64,000 nt of DNA from Pseudonocardia phyllosphaerae. Lineage in GTDB: Bacteria > Actinomycetota > Actinomycetes > Mycobacteriales > Pseudonocardiaceae. Shown piece after piece: positions 32,375 to 40,809 of this stretch. The stretch covers positions 62,001 to 126,000 of the forward strand of contig NZ_JBKGXS010000009.1 of the NCBI RefSeq assembly GCF_046546475.1. The letters run 5' to 3'. The number at the start of each line of letters is the position of its first letter. Position 1 is the stretch's first letter. The translations under genes and the position numbers were made by a program. Below the pieces are notes generated by a model. It saw only the letters and a list, made by a program, of their open reading frames with translations. It was not told the DNA's origin and made no database searches.

Positions 32375-33919
32375 TCAGTAGGCGAAGGCCGGCGTCGTGC
32401 GCGCGGCCTCCGGGTCGTCGGTCGCGGACTGCACACCCGGAGGCAGCTCCGTGGTGTCCGGGCCGGCGTTGGCGAAGCGGGCCAGCAGCCGCACCTCGAT
32501 GACCGCGAGGATCACGTACAGCACCGCGAAGCCGATGACGGTGATCGCCTGCTCGGCGACCGTGACACCGGGCGAGACCGCGTCCGAGGTCCGCATGAGG
32601 CCGAAGACCACCCAGGGCTGACGGCCCATCTCGGTGAAGATCCAGCCCGCGCTGTTGGCGATCAGCGGGAACGCCAGCGTCAGCAGCGCACCCCGCCACA
32701 CCCACTGCGAGATCCAGAACGGGAGCTCGATCTTGTTGGTGACCATCAGGCGCGGGGCCTGGTCCTCACGGGTGCGGAAGCGCTTGGCCACCCACAGCTT
32801 GTTGCGGGTCAGGTACAGGCCGGCCATGGCGACGCCGAACGACGTCATGCCGACACCGATCATGATCCGGAAGCCCCAGTAGGCGACGATCACGGCAGGC
32901 AGGTACTCGGCCGGGGTGCCGCCGTACGCGGCCGCCTCGGCCGCCGCGGTGTCGTTGATGCCGGGCACAGGCGAGGTGAAGTCGCTGTGCGCCAGGAAGG
33001 ACAGCAGGCCGGGCAGCTGGAAGTCGACCACGTTGTGGCCGGTCCGGACGTCACCGATCGCGAAGATGGAGAACGGCGCGGGGCCCTCGGTCTCCCAGAG
33101 CGCCTCGGCGGCGGCCATCTTCATCGGCTGCTGCACGAACATGACCTTGCCCAGGCTGTCGCCGGACAGTGCGGTCACGAGACCGCCGACCGCGGAGACG
33201 ATCAGGCCCACGCGCAGCGAGGTGCGCATGGTCGCGACCGACTTCGGGTTGGTCTCCTTGTTCTTGCGCTGCAGCCGCGAGGTGCGCAGCAGGTGCAGCG
33301 CGGAGATGCCGACGACGAGTGCACCGGCGCTCAGCGCCGCCGCGGCCAGCGTGTGGAAGACGACGACCACAGTCGTCTCCTGGAACAGCACGGCCGCGAT
33401 GTCGGTCAGCTGGGCCTTGCCCGTCGCCGGGTCGACCTTGTAGCCGACCGGGTGCTGCATCCACGAGTTGGCCGCGAGGATGAAGTACGACGACAGGATG
33501 GTGCCGATCGAGACGATCCACATGCAGGCGCAGTGGACGGCCTTCGGCAGCTTGTCCCACCCGAAGATCCAGAGACCGATGAAGGTGGACTCGAAGAAGA
33601 AGGCGAGCAGCGCCTCCATCGCGAGTGGCGCACCGAACACGTCACCGACGAACTTCGAGTAGGCGGACCAGTTCAGACCGAACTGGAACTCCTGCACGAT
33701 TCCGGTGACGACACCGATCGCGATGTTGACGAGAAAGAGCTTGCCCCAGAATTTGGTGGCGTGGAAATACTTGTCGCGGTTCGTGCGGACCCATGCGGTC
33801 TCGAGGCCGGCCGTGATGGCCGCCAGACCGATGGTCAACGGCACGAAGAAGTAGTGGTAGACGGTCGTCAGTCCGAACTGCCACCGTGCGAGCGTGTCCC
33901 CTGCCAGAGTCACGTACAC
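32375..33919 (-). CDS. cydA: cytochrome bd quinol oxidase subunit I
   Basis: 514 residues with the CydA hallmarks: LARWQFGLTTVYHYFFVPLTIG carrying the haem b595 His near residue 20, a GLNWSAYSKFVGDVFGAPLAMEALLAFFFESTF region, the MQHPVGY motif, haem ligand region and a short Q-loop. GRQPWVVFGLMRTSDAVSP is the C-terminal signature. The GTG at 33919 has AAGGAAG 8 nt upstream and puts the His at the usual place. Probable low-oxygen control through the upstream palindrome at 34053. Confidence 0.95.
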   Translation of the reverse strand: MYVTLAGDTLARWQFGLTTVYHYFFVPLTIGLAAITAGLETAWVRTNRDKYFHATKFWGKLFLVNIAIGVVTGIVQEFQFGLNWSAYSKFVGDVFGAPLAMEALLAFFFESTFIGLWIFGWDKLPKAVHCACMWIVSIGTILSSYFILAANSWMQHPVGYKVDPATGKAQLTDIAAVLFQETTVVVVFHTLAAAALSAGALVVGISALHLLRTSRLQRKNKETNPKSVATMRTSLRVGLIVSAVGGLVTALSGDSLGKVMFVQQPMKMAAAEALWETEGPAPFSIFAIGDVRTGHNVVDFQLPGLLSFLAHSDFTSPVPGINDTAAAEAAAYGGTPAEYLPAVIVAYWGFRIMIGVGMTSFGVAMAGLYLTRNKLWVAKRFRTREDQAPRLMVTNKIELPFWISQWVWRGALLTLAFPLIANSAGWIFTEMGRQPWVVFGLMRTSDAVSPGVTVAEQAITVIGFAVLYVILAVIEVRLLARFANAGPDTTELPPGVQSATDDPEAARTTPAFAY

Positions 33920-34052
33920 GTGGGCGCTTCCTTTCGATGACGCATCGGGATGCGTGCGCGTTGGATCCGCCTTCCGCTGGGAACACGCAATCCCGTACGA
34001 CACCATGGTTCGCCTGCGGGGCGGCGTAGTCAAAGTGGGAACACCGAAGGTG

Positions 34053-34071
34053 CGATAGCCCTCGGCTATCG
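34053..34071. promoter_or_regulatory. palindromic operator candidate upstream of cydAB
   Basis: CGATAGCCCTCGGCTATCG is a perfect 8-bp inverted repeat around CTC, centred about 143 bp before the cydA start. Its core ATAG-N7-CTAT is the T-N11-A form bound by LysR-type regulators. No LysR gene is in the window, so the binder is unknown. Confidence 0.5.
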
Positions 34072-34285
34072 AGGGTCGGAAATCGTCGGTGTGCGGTGAG
34101 GCGGAACCCGGTTCGCGGGGTGGCGGCGGGCCGTGCGGCCGGGGGAGGCGGCGGAGTGGGCTGCCACACCCTCGACGGGTCGTCAGCCGCAGAGTAGCGG
34201 GATGCGGCGCGGAACGCACCGGTTCCGGTGAAATCCGATCCCGCTCGGACGGGCTCCGGCAGCGCCGGGGTGCCGTGGTTCCTGT

Positions 34286-34346
34286 GATCGCCACGATCGT
34301 GACCAGGCGTTCGCCCAGCGGCCGTCCTGCCACGAACGTGGCGATC
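34286..34346. terminator. long inverted repeat, probable terminator of the upstream-lying membrane-protein gene
   Basis: GATCGCCACGATCGTG (34286-34301) pairs with CACGAACGTGGCGATC (34331-34346) with one mismatch and a 29-nt loop that itself can fold. It lies 60 bp past the stop of the minus-strand gene at 34407. Confidence 0.5.
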
Positions 34347-34406
34347 ATGGCGCCGCCGACGACGACAGCCGCGGCGCGGGGACCTCGGGGCAGGGGTGGG
34401 ACGGTC

Positions 34407-35597
34407 TCAGTCCGCGTACCGCTCCGCCTTCTTCCGGCGCCGGCGTTCGTGCAGCTTCTCGATCCGTCGCTGCTGGCGGAAGCCGTACGTCGCCTCGACC
34501 ACCGCCCGGTCGTCCTCCAGCCCGGAACCGAGCGCGCCGGCCACGGTGGCGATCGACGCCATCAGCCACGCCAGCAGGAAGAAGAACCCGATGCCGACGG
34601 GCTGGCCGAGCTTCGACTCGAGGATGGAGGTCGGCACGAAGAAGAAGCAGGCTCCGAGCAGCAGGACGAACAGCACCGCGTAGGCGATCGTCACCGCCAC
34701 CAGCAGCGTGCCCACGGTGGCGGTGTTGTAGAGACGGGCCAGGCTCGCCGACCCGGCCTCGGACGCCCGCTCCCACATCTGGTGGGAGAACACGATCCAG
34801 CAGACCATCGCGGCCACCGACATGAGCATCAGGGAGACGAAGTGCGGCCAGTGGAACGCGTTGGCCAGCTCCCACATCGTCGAGAAGACCAGCGACGACG
34901 CGCCCGCGGCGAACGCCGCCGTCATCGCGCTCTTCATCGACAGGAAGATGCCCCACGGCTGGTTGGCCAGCACCATCCCGGCGATCAGCCGGGTGCGGGC
35001 GACGACGCCGGGTGCCAGGTAGCGGACGTCGACGTCGCCGGGGCCGGGGGAGGCCTCGTCGCGCCGGACGGACGGGACCTCCCCGGCGAGCCGGTGGCCG
35101 TGGGTGGACGCGGCACCGGTCGCGCGTCGTCCGGTGACCATCTCGTCGACGATCCGGAGGGTGGTCTCCTGCAGCCTGCGCCGCCGGCCGACGGTGCCCA
35201 GCGCCGGTACCGAGGTCTCACCGATCCGCCGGTCCCGGCTCGTCTGCGTGACCACGACCTTCTCGTCCCAGAAGATCGGCAGGTCGGTGACGCACACGGC
35301 GTAGTCCCAGTCGCGCTCCCGGCGGACCCGCTCGGTGCCGTCGAGCACCTCGGGGGTGGCCTCGCCGGACCCGGTGAGCGGGTCGGTGTGGACCTCGACG
35401 TGCCACTCCGTGCCGGGGTCGATGCGCTCGGACAGCAGGTTCGGGAGCCTCGTCGCGAGCTCGGAGGCGATGTCGGCCGGCGGACCGGGTGCGGGCACCA
35501 GACCGACGGTGATCGTCCGGCGGTCGGCCATCTCGGCCCCGTCGGTGCGGGCCCCGCTGCCGGAAGAACCGGTGCCTGAAGGATCTGGGTTCGTCAC
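34407..35597 (-). CDS. membrane protein of unknown function with a conserved soluble N-domain
   Basis: 396 residues. The first 190 are soluble and ordered-looking (ITVGLVPAPGPPADIASELATRLPNLLSERI, WDYAVCVTDLPIFWDEKVVVTQTSRDRRIGETSVPALG), then come four to five membrane segments between about 205 and 355 and a basic tail (EKLHERRRRKKAERYAD). I do not recognise the family. The soluble part looks like a substrate- or nucleotide-binding domain, but no known motif is visible. GTG start at 35597 with AGGTGG upstream. The next gene lies 40 bp upstream on the same strand. Confidence 0.75.
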   Translation of the reverse strand: MTNPDPSGTGSSGSGARTDGAEMADRRTITVGLVPAPGPPADIASELATRLPNLLSERIDPGTEWHVEVHTDPLTGSGEATPEVLDGTERVRRERDWDYAVCVTDLPIFWDEKVVVTQTSRDRRIGETSVPALGTVGRRRRLQETTLRIVDEMVTGRRATGAASTHGHRLAGEVPSVRRDEASPGPGDVDVRYLAPGVVARTRLIAGMVLANQPWGIFLSMKSAMTAAFAAGASSLVFSTMWELANAFHWPHFVSLMLMSVAAMVCWIVFSHQMWERASEAGSASLARLYNTATVGTLLVAVTIAYAVLFVLLLGACFFFVPTSILESKLGQPVGIGFFFLLAWLMASIATVAGALGSGLEDDRAVVEATYGFRQQRRIEKLHERRRRKKAERYAD

Positions 35598-35637
35598 GTG
35601 ACCACCTGTCCGCTCGGGGGGTTCGGCCGGGTCCGGT

Positions 35638-36219
35638 TCAGTCGATGGGCTCGGCGGAGTCGCCGTCCAGCAGCAGCTGCGGCACCTGCGCGAAGGCCCA
35701 GCCGTCGGCGGTGCGGGTGAAGGTCCACACGAGGTCGAAGCGGGACGGGTCCCACGCCTCCGGTGGCGCAGGGTCCACCGGTGCGATGCGGTTCAGCTCG
35801 CGGGCGATGTCGGGGATCGCCTCGTGCTGCCAGGCGACGAGCGTGGGACCCGGACGGCCGTCGAGCTCGTGGACGAGGTCGGCCTCGGCGCCCGCACTGA
35901 TGTGGGTGTGCAGGTCGGTGCCGGTCGCCTCGGCCAGTTCGGTGACCGTCTGCACCGGGCGGTGGCTCCCGTCCGAGGCGTGCCCGGACGCGTAGACGAC
36001 CTCGGGGCGGGCCAGCCCCGCCCGCGGCGGGCCCTGGGCCGGGCAGAACAGCCCGACCAGGGCACCGGCCCGGGACCACCCGCGCACGCTCAGCGAGTGC
36101 GGGTCGTGCTCACCGCTGTACTGCATGCCGAACTCCTGGCTCTCCCCGTTCGGCTTCTCCCCGTGCCGGATCACCATGATCACGGTCGGGTCGGCATCGG
36201 TGTCCTGGCCACGCTCCAT
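35638..36219 (-). CDS. histidine-phosphatase-superfamily-like protein
   Basis: 193 residues. IMVIRHGEKPNGES near the N-terminus carries the RHG catalytic motif of the phosphoglycerate-mutase/histidine-phosphatase superfamily, and LVAWQHEAIPDIARELN supplies the second His. The GRS of typical acid phosphatases is absent. The ATG at 36219 follows AGAGAGG. The substrate is unknown. It is in tandem with the membrane protein, 40 bp apart, so the two may share a transcript. Confidence 0.75.
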   Translation of the reverse strand: MERGQDTDADPTVIMVIRHGEKPNGESQEFGMQYSGEHDPHSLSVRGWSRAGALVGLFCPAQGPPRAGLARPEVVYASGHASDGSHRPVQTVTELAEATGTDLHTHISAGAEADLVHELDGRPGPTLVAWQHEAIPDIARELNRIAPVDPAPPEAWDPSRFDLVWTFTRTADGWAFAQVPQLLLDGDSAEPID

Positions 36220-36312
36220 CGCGCCGGTCCTCTCTGACGACGGTGAGGGGCCAGTCTGCTGGCGATGATCCGCGAGCGCATGTCGTCGCCGCGCCACCAC
36301 CCGGCCGGGCAC

Positions 36313-36344
36313 AAAAAAATCACCGACCCACCCGGGTCGGTGAT
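36313..36344 (-). terminator. intrinsic terminator of tRNA-Leu with a U-tract
   Basis: On the minus strand ATCACCGACCC pairs with GGGTCGGTGAT (36334-36344 with 36319-36329) around a 4-nt loop, followed by seven T residues (36313-36319). It is a textbook Rho-independent terminator, unusual in a sequence where most hairpins here lack U-tracts. Confidence 0.92.
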
Positions 36345-36352
36345 CTTCGATG

Positions 36353-36437
36353 TGTCCGAGGGGGGACTTGAACCCCCACCCCCTAGCACGGGGACTAGCA
36401 CCTCAAGCTAGCGCGTCTGCCATTCCGCCACTCGGAC
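36353..36437 (-). tRNA. tRNA-Leu (anticodon GAG)
   Basis: 85 nt without an encoded CCA. The acceptor stem is GTCCGAG/CTCGGAC, the D-arm starts TGGCGGAATGGCAGACGCG, the anticodon stem-loop is CTAGC-TTGAGGT-GCTAG giving anticodon GAG (codon CUC), a class II variable arm (TCCCCGTGCTAGGGGG) follows, and the T-arm contains GGTTCAAGTCC. A strong intrinsic terminator follows 9 nt downstream. Confidence 0.96.
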
Positions 36438-36536
36438 ATCGCGATCTCTCGATCGCGTCTGGAAGAACTATAGACCAGCCCGCCGCGGTGCCCGTGACCG
36501 GGTGGGTCGTCGGTCCACGGTGGTAGACAGGCGCCC

Positions 36537-37880
36537 ATGACGGGCGACGCGAACCAGATCTTCACCAGTGAGGCGGCCGGGGCGGAGGCCGAGGTCGTCC
36601 AGCTGTGCTCCGAGCTGATCCGGATCGACACCACCAACACCGCGGACCCCGAGACCCTGGCCGGTGAGGCCGAGGCCGCCGACTACGTCGCGGACAAGCT
36701 GCGCGAGGTCGGCTACGAGGTCGAGGTCATCCAGTCCGGCATGCCCAAGCGGATGAACGTCGTCGCCCGGCTCGAGGGCGCCGACCGCGAGCGCGGCGCG
36801 CTGCTGATGCACGGCCACCTCGACGTCGTCCCCGCGGACGCGAGCGAGTGGTCGGTGCACCCGTTCTCCGGCGCGGTCCAGGACGGCTACGTCTGGGGCC
36901 GCGGCGCCGTCGACATGAAGGACATGGACGCGATGATGCTGGCGGTGGCCCGCCGCTTCAAGCGTGAGGGCGTCGTCCCGCCGCGGGACATCGTGTGGGC
37001 CTTCGTCGCCGACGAGGAGGCCGGCGGCAAGTGGGGCGCCCAGTGGCTGGTGGAGCACCGGCCGGACCTGTTCGCCGGCTGCACCGAGGCCGTCGGGGAG
37101 GTCGGCGGGTTCTCGCTGACCCTCGGCGAGGACCAGCGCGCCTACCTGATCGAGGCCGCGGAGAAGGGCATCGCCTGGATGCGCCTGCGTGCCAAGGGCA
37201 AGCCCGGCCACGGCTCGTTCCTGCACGACGACAACGCGGTGACGATCCTGGCCGAGGCCGTCGCCCGGCTGGGCAACCACACGTTCCCGCTGACGATCAC
37301 CGACACGGTGCAGGCGTTCCTGGACCGGATGACCGAGCTGACCGGCGTCGAGTACCCGGAGGACGACCTCGAGGGCGCGCTGGCCAAGCTCGGCCCGATC
37401 TCGCGGATCATCGGCGCGACGGTGCGCGACACCGCCAACCCGACCATGCTGAACGCCGGCTACAAGGCCAACGTCATCCCCTCGACGGCGGAGGCGGTCG
37501 TGGACTGCCGGGTCCTGCCGGGCCGCGAGGAGGCGTTCCTGCGCGAGGTCGACGAGCTGATCGGCCCGGACGTCGAGCGCGAGTGGGTCACCGACCTGCC
37601 CGCGGTGGAGACGCCGTTCGAGGGTGCGCTGACCCGGGCCATGCAGGACGCACTGCGCACCGAGGACCCGGCCGCGGAGATCGTGCCCTACATGCTCTCC
37701 GGCGGCACCGACGCGAAGGCGTTCTCCACGCTGGGCATGAAGTGCTACGGCTTCGCGCCGCTGCGGCTGCCCCCGGAGCTGGACTTCGCGTCGCTGTTCC
37801 ACGGCATCGACGAGCGCGTCCCGGTCGACGCCCTGCAGTTCGGCACCCGGGTGCTGGACCGGTTCCTGCGGCACTCCTGA
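36537..37880 (+). CDS. M20-family metallopeptidase (dipeptidase/deacylase-like)
   Basis: 447 residues of a two-domain M20 zinc hydrolase. The metal-binding and catalytic residues lie in LLMHGHLDVVPAD (His/Asp), WGRGAVDMKDMDA (bridging Asp), FVADEEAGGKWG (general-base Glu pair) and the C-terminal FHGIDERVP (His). The lid domain is around residues 200-330. Such enzymes cleave small peptides or N-acyl amino acids. The next SDR gene overlaps by one base (TGATG), so the two form an operon. Confidence 0.9.
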   Translation: MTGDANQIFTSEAAGAEAEVVQLCSELIRIDTTNTADPETLAGEAEAADYVADKLREVGYEVEVIQSGMPKRMNVVARLEGADRERGALLMHGHLDVVPADASEWSVHPFSGAVQDGYVWGRGAVDMKDMDAMMLAVARRFKREGVVPPRDIVWAFVADEEAGGKWGAQWLVEHRPDLFAGCTEAVGEVGGFSLTLGEDQRAYLIEAAEKGIAWMRLRAKGKPGHGSFLHDDNAVTILAEAVARLGNHTFPLTITDTVQAFLDRMTELTGVEYPEDDLEGALAKLGPISRIIGATVRDTANPTMLNAGYKANVIPSTAEAVVDCRVLPGREEAFLREVDELIGPDVEREWVTDLPAVETPFEGALTRAMQDALRTEDPAAEIVPYMLSGGTDAKAFSTLGMKCYGFAPLRLPPELDFASLFHGIDERVPVDALQFGTRVLDRFLRHS

Positions 37881-38647
37881 TGCCGGCCACGAGCAGCGTC
37901 GCTCTGGTCACCGGCGGGGCCGCGGGCATCGGCGCGGCGGCGGTGCACCGGCTGGCCGCGTCGGGTGCGCGGGTCGTGGTCGTCGACCGCGACGCCGCCG
38001 GGGCCGCCGCCGTGGCGCAGCGGGCAGGCGGCCTGGCGTTCCCGGCCGACGTCACCGACCCGGCGGCGCTGCCGGCGGCGGTTGCGGCGGCGGAGGACAC
38101 CTACGGGCGGCTGGACACCGTGCTGCTCAACGCGGGCGCGACGTCCGGCGTCCCGGGCGTGGAGGACGTCGACGTGGCGGCCTACCGGCGGATCGTCGGC
38201 GTCAATCTGGACCACGTGGTGTTCGGCCTGTCGGCCGCGGTGCCCGCGCTGCGCCGCGCCGGTGGCGGCCGGGTCGTGGTGACGGCGTCGCTGGCCGGGC
38301 TGGTCGGCATGCCCGGCGACGCGCTCTACACCGCGACCAAGCACGCCGTCGTCGGGTACGTGCGGGCGGCGGGACCGGCGCTGGCCGGGGACGGCATCAC
38401 CGTCGCCGCGGTCTGCCCGGGCTTCGCCGACACCGCGCTGGTCGACGGGTTCCGGGACCGGTTCGGCGACTTCCCGCTGCTCGCCGCGGACGACGTGGCC
38501 GCCGCGATCGAGCAGGTGCTGGCCCGTGGCGGGCCGGGGGAGTGCTGGTACGTCCAGCCCGGCCGTGACCCGGCGCCCTACGGCTTCCGCGGCGTCCCGA
38601 GCCCGCTCGGGGCCGGCGCCCCGCCGGACCTGGGCACCCTCGGGTAG
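37880..38647 (+). CDS. short-chain dehydrogenase/reductase
   Basis: 255 residues of a classical SDR with the coenzyme motif TGGAAGIGAAAVHRL, LLNAGATSG in place of NNAG, catalytic Ser in VVTASLAGLVG and YTATK. The ATG at 37880 overlaps the M20 peptidase stop. The D after the second beta-strand (VVVDRDAAG) suggests NAD preference. Substrate unknown. Confidence 0.88.
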   Translation: MPATSSVALVTGGAAGIGAAAVHRLAASGARVVVVDRDAAGAAAVAQRAGGLAFPADVTDPAALPAAVAAAEDTYGRLDTVLLNAGATSGVPGVEDVDVAAYRRIVGVNLDHVVFGLSAAVPALRRAGGGRVVVTASLAGLVGMPGDALYTATKHAVVGYVRAAGPALAGDGITVAAVCPGFADTALVDGFRDRFGDFPLLAADDVAAAIEQVLARGGPGECWYVQPGRDPAPYGFRGVPSPLGAGAPPDLGTLG

Positions 38648-38649
38648 GC

Positions 38650-38700
38650 GCGGGCCGGAACCGGATGCGGGCCGGAACCGGATGCGGGTCAGAACGTCGG
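38650..38700. repeat. 17-bp tandem repeat covering the DUF5703 stop codon
   Basis: GCGGGCCGGAACCGGAT occurs perfectly twice (38650-38666, 38667-38683) and a diverged third unit (38684-38700) holds the stop codon of the minus-strand DUF5703 gene. Confidence 0.85.
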
Positions 38701-38973
38701 CTCGGGCAGCAGCCGCTCGGAGTCCCGGGCGGACAGCCGACGGCGCAGCACGACCTTGCGCACCCCGCCGGGGTAGAGCCGCAGCCGCGCCAGCTCCCAG
38801 CCTGCGAACTCGGCCTGGATCGCCAGGCGCACCGCCGTGGTCAGCCGGGAGACGCCGGACTCGATGAGGACGGGCCGGTACTCCCACCGGTCGTCGGTCC
38901 ATCCCTCGCCGTCCGGCCGGGCCCCGGCCACGCGATTCCCCTCGGCGGGGTCCTCCGGTCCGCTCGCTGCCAC
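38689..38973 (-). CDS. DUF5703-family small protein
   Basis: 94 residues. The conserved part is WEYRPVLIESGVSRLTTAVRLAIQAEFAGWELARLRLYPGGVRKVVLRRR, the core of DUF5703, which is usually about 60-75 residues in actinobacteria. The GTG at 38973 follows GGGAGG, which decides it over an upstream frame. A 30-residue low-complexity N-terminus precedes the core. Function unknown; it commonly lies near uppP-type genes. Confidence 0.75.
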   Translation of the reverse strand: MAASGPEDPAEGNRVAGARPDGEGWTDDRWEYRPVLIESGVSRLTTAVRLAIQAEFAGWELARLRLYPGGVRKVVLRRRLSARDSERLLPEPTF

Positions 38974-39154
38974 TCGCGCCTCCCGGTCGTGCCTGGTGAT
39001 TGGGCGTCCCGGCAGGTGAACGCCGGGTGACGACGGATCGATTCCCAGCTTAGGTCGGCCCGGCCCGTCGCGGCCAGCACCGGGCCGGGCCGGGTCCGAA
39101 CCGGACAGGTCCGGCACCACGGAGGGCAGGCACTGTGACCGCCGTCGCCCCCGG

Positions 39155-39160
39155 TACGGT
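39155..39160 (+). promoter_or_regulatory. -10 box ahead of the uppP leader ORF
   Basis: TACGGT is followed by 8 nt and GTG-ATG (39169-39174), consistent with transcription starting at the first codon of the short ORF. Confidence 0.4.
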
Positions 39161-39171
39161 CACGGCCCGTG

Positions 39172-39222
39172 ATGGATCTCCTCGCCCGCCCCGCCGGGCG
39201 TATCCCCGGGAGCCGCCCGTGA
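39172..39222 (+). CDS. 16-residue leaderless upstream ORF coupled to uppP
   Basis: ATG at 39172 (or the in-frame GTG at 39169) encodes MDLLARPAGRIPGSRP and stops at TGA 39220-39222, whose bases overlap the uppP GTG start (39219-39221) as GTGA. With the -10 box 8-11 nt upstream it looks leaderless. It could recruit ribosomes to uppP by reinitiation. It is too short to judge as a peptide; a chance ORF is possible. Confidence 0.45.
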   Translation: MDLLARPAGRIPGSRP

Positions 39223-40040
39223 GCTGGCTCGAGGTCGTCGTCCTCGGCCTGGTGCAGGGGCTGACCGAGTTCCTGCCCGTGTCGTCGTCGGCACACCTGC
39301 GGATCGTGTCCGCGCTGTTCTTCGACTCCGACCCGGGCGCGGCGTTCACCGCGGTGTCCCAGCTCGGCACCGAGGCCGCGGTGATCGTCTACTTCGCCAA
39401 GGACCTGTGGACGCTGTTCGTCACCTGGCTGCGCGGGTTCCGCGACCAGCAGGTCCGGCAGACCGACGACTACCGGCTGGCCTGGCTGGTCATCGTCGGC
39501 ACCATCCCGATCGGGCTCCTCGGCGTGCTGTTCAAGGACCAGATCGAGACCGTCGCGCGGAACCTGTGGCTGGTCGCCACCACGCTGATCGTGTTCGGCC
39601 TCCTGCTCGGGCTCGCCGAGCGGTTCGGCAAGCAGGTCACCCCGATCGAGAAGATCTCCTGGAAGCAGGGCGTGATCCTCGGGTTCGCCCAGGCCATGGC
39701 GTTGATCCCGGGCGTCTCGCGCTCCGGCGGGACGATCACCGCGGGCCTGGCGCTCGGTCTGACCCGTCCGGCGATCGTGCGCTACTCGTTCCTGCTGGCC
39801 ACCCCGTCGGTGTTCGCGGCCGGGCTGTTCACCCTGCCCGACGTGTTCGCCGGCGACGGACCGACCGGCATCCAGATGCTCGTCGCCGTGCTGGTCGCGT
39901 TCGCGGTCGGCTACGCCTCGATCGCCTGGCTGCTGAAGTTCGTGCAGAACAACAGCGTCTACGTGTTCGTCGCCTACCGCATCGCGCTCGGCGTCGCCCT
40001 GCTGGCCGCCCTCGCGATCGGCGCGATCAACGCGACGTGA
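39219..40040 (+). CDS. uppP: undecaprenyl-diphosphatase UppP (BacA)
   Basis: 273 residues, membrane-embedded, with both BacA motifs: GLTEFLPVSSSAHLRIV near residue 14 and ALIPGVSRSGGTITAGLALGLTRP near residue 170. It dephosphorylates undecaprenyl diphosphate to recycle the lipid carrier of peptidoglycan synthesis and gives low-level bacitracin resistance. The GTG at 39219 is preferred because it places the first helix at the N-terminus, with GGGAG upstream. It heads the conserved group with the phosphatase, DUF3090 and SCO1664-type genes. Confidence 0.95.
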   Translation: MSWLEVVVLGLVQGLTEFLPVSSSAHLRIVSALFFDSDPGAAFTAVSQLGTEAAVIVYFAKDLWTLFVTWLRGFRDQQVRQTDDYRLAWLVIVGTIPIGLLGVLFKDQIETVARNLWLVATTLIVFGLLLGLAERFGKQVTPIEKISWKQGVILGFAQAMALIPGVSRSGGTITAGLALGLTRPAIVRYSFLLATPSVFAAGLFTLPDVFAGDGPTGIQMLVAVLVAFAVGYASIAWLLKFVQNNSVYVFVAYRIALGVALLAALAIGAINAT

Positions 40041-40045
40041 CCGCG

Positions 40046-40051
40046 TAGCCT
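40046..40051 (+). promoter_or_regulatory. -10 box of the MSMEG_4193-type gene
   Basis: TAGCCT lies 8 nt upstream of the GTG at 40060, overlapping the end of the uppP region. Confidence 0.35.
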
Positions 40052-40059
40052 CGGGTTCC

Positions 40060-40809
40060 GTGACCACGCTGATCCTGCTCCGCCACGGGCGGTCCACGGC
40101 GAACACCGCGGGCGTCCTGGCCGGGCGCACGCCCGGCGTCGAGCTCGACGAGCGCGGCCGTGAGCAGGCGGCGAAGGTCGTCGACCGGCTGGCCGACCTG
40201 CCGCTGGCCTCGATCGTCACCTCGCCGCTGACCCGGTGCCGGCAGACCGTGGCGCCGCTCGCGCGGGCCCGCGGCCTCGACCCCGTCGTCGACGACGGCC
40301 TCGCCGAGGTCGACTACGGCTCCTGGACCAACCGCAAGGTCTCCGAGCTGACCGGCGAGGAGCTGTGGAAGGTCGTGCAGGCCCACCCGTCGGCCGCGGT
40401 CTTCCCGGACGGCGAGGGCCTGGCCGCCATGCAGGCCCGCGCCGTCGCCGCGGTCCGGCGCCAGGTCGCCCGGGTGACCGCCGAGCACGGGAACCGGTCG
40501 ATCGTGCTGGCGTGCAGCCACGGCGACGTCATCAAGTCGATCCTGGCCGACGCGCTGGCCTGCCACCTCGACAACTTCCAGCGGATCGTCGTCGACACCT
40601 GCTCGGTGAGCGTGGTCACCTACACCGAGCTGCGGCCGTTCGTGGCCCGGATGAACGAGCAGTCCGGCGACGTCGCGAGCCTGGTCCCGCCGCCGCCGAA
40701 GAAGCCCGCCGCGGAGGACAGCGCGGAGGACACCGCGGAGAGCTCCGGCACCGGCAGTTCCGCGGCCGAGAGCTCCGACGCCGTCGTCGGGGGCGCCACG
40801 AACGCGTGA
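40060..40809 (+). CDS. histidine phosphatase family protein, MSMEG_4193 type
   Basis: 249 residues of a phosphoglycerate-mutase-like phosphatase: LILLRHGRSTANTAGVLAGR at the N-terminus with the catalytic His, SPLTRCRQT, and SHGDVIKSILADAL with the second His. The tail of about 45 residues is rich in Ala, Ser and Glu and disordered. This subgroup is regularly found upstream of DUF3090 and SCO1664-type genes; its substrate is unknown. Confidence 0.88.
   Translation: MTTLILLRHGRSTANTAGVLAGRTPGVELDERGREQAAKVVDRLADLPLASIVTSPLTRCRQTVAPLARARGLDPVVDDGLAEVDYGSWTNRKVSELTGEELWKVVQAHPSAAVFPDGEGLAAMQARAVAAVRRQVARVTAEHGNRSIVLACSHGDVIKSILADALACHLDNFQRIVVDTCSVSVVTYTELRPFVARMNEQSGDVASLVPPPPKKPAAEDSAEDTAESSGTGSSAAESSDAVVGGATNA

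Larger units (their letters stand above)
33920..34406. other. cydA upstream region without genes
   Basis: 487 bp with no credible ORF. It contains the palindrome at 34053-34071 and the long inverted repeat at 34286-34346; the rest shows no clear structure. Confidence 0.5.

Noticed and set aside
31318..33919. cydDC transporter genes expected with cydAB
   Set aside because: Only cydA and cydB are present; the following sequence is a terminator and an oppositely oriented gene.
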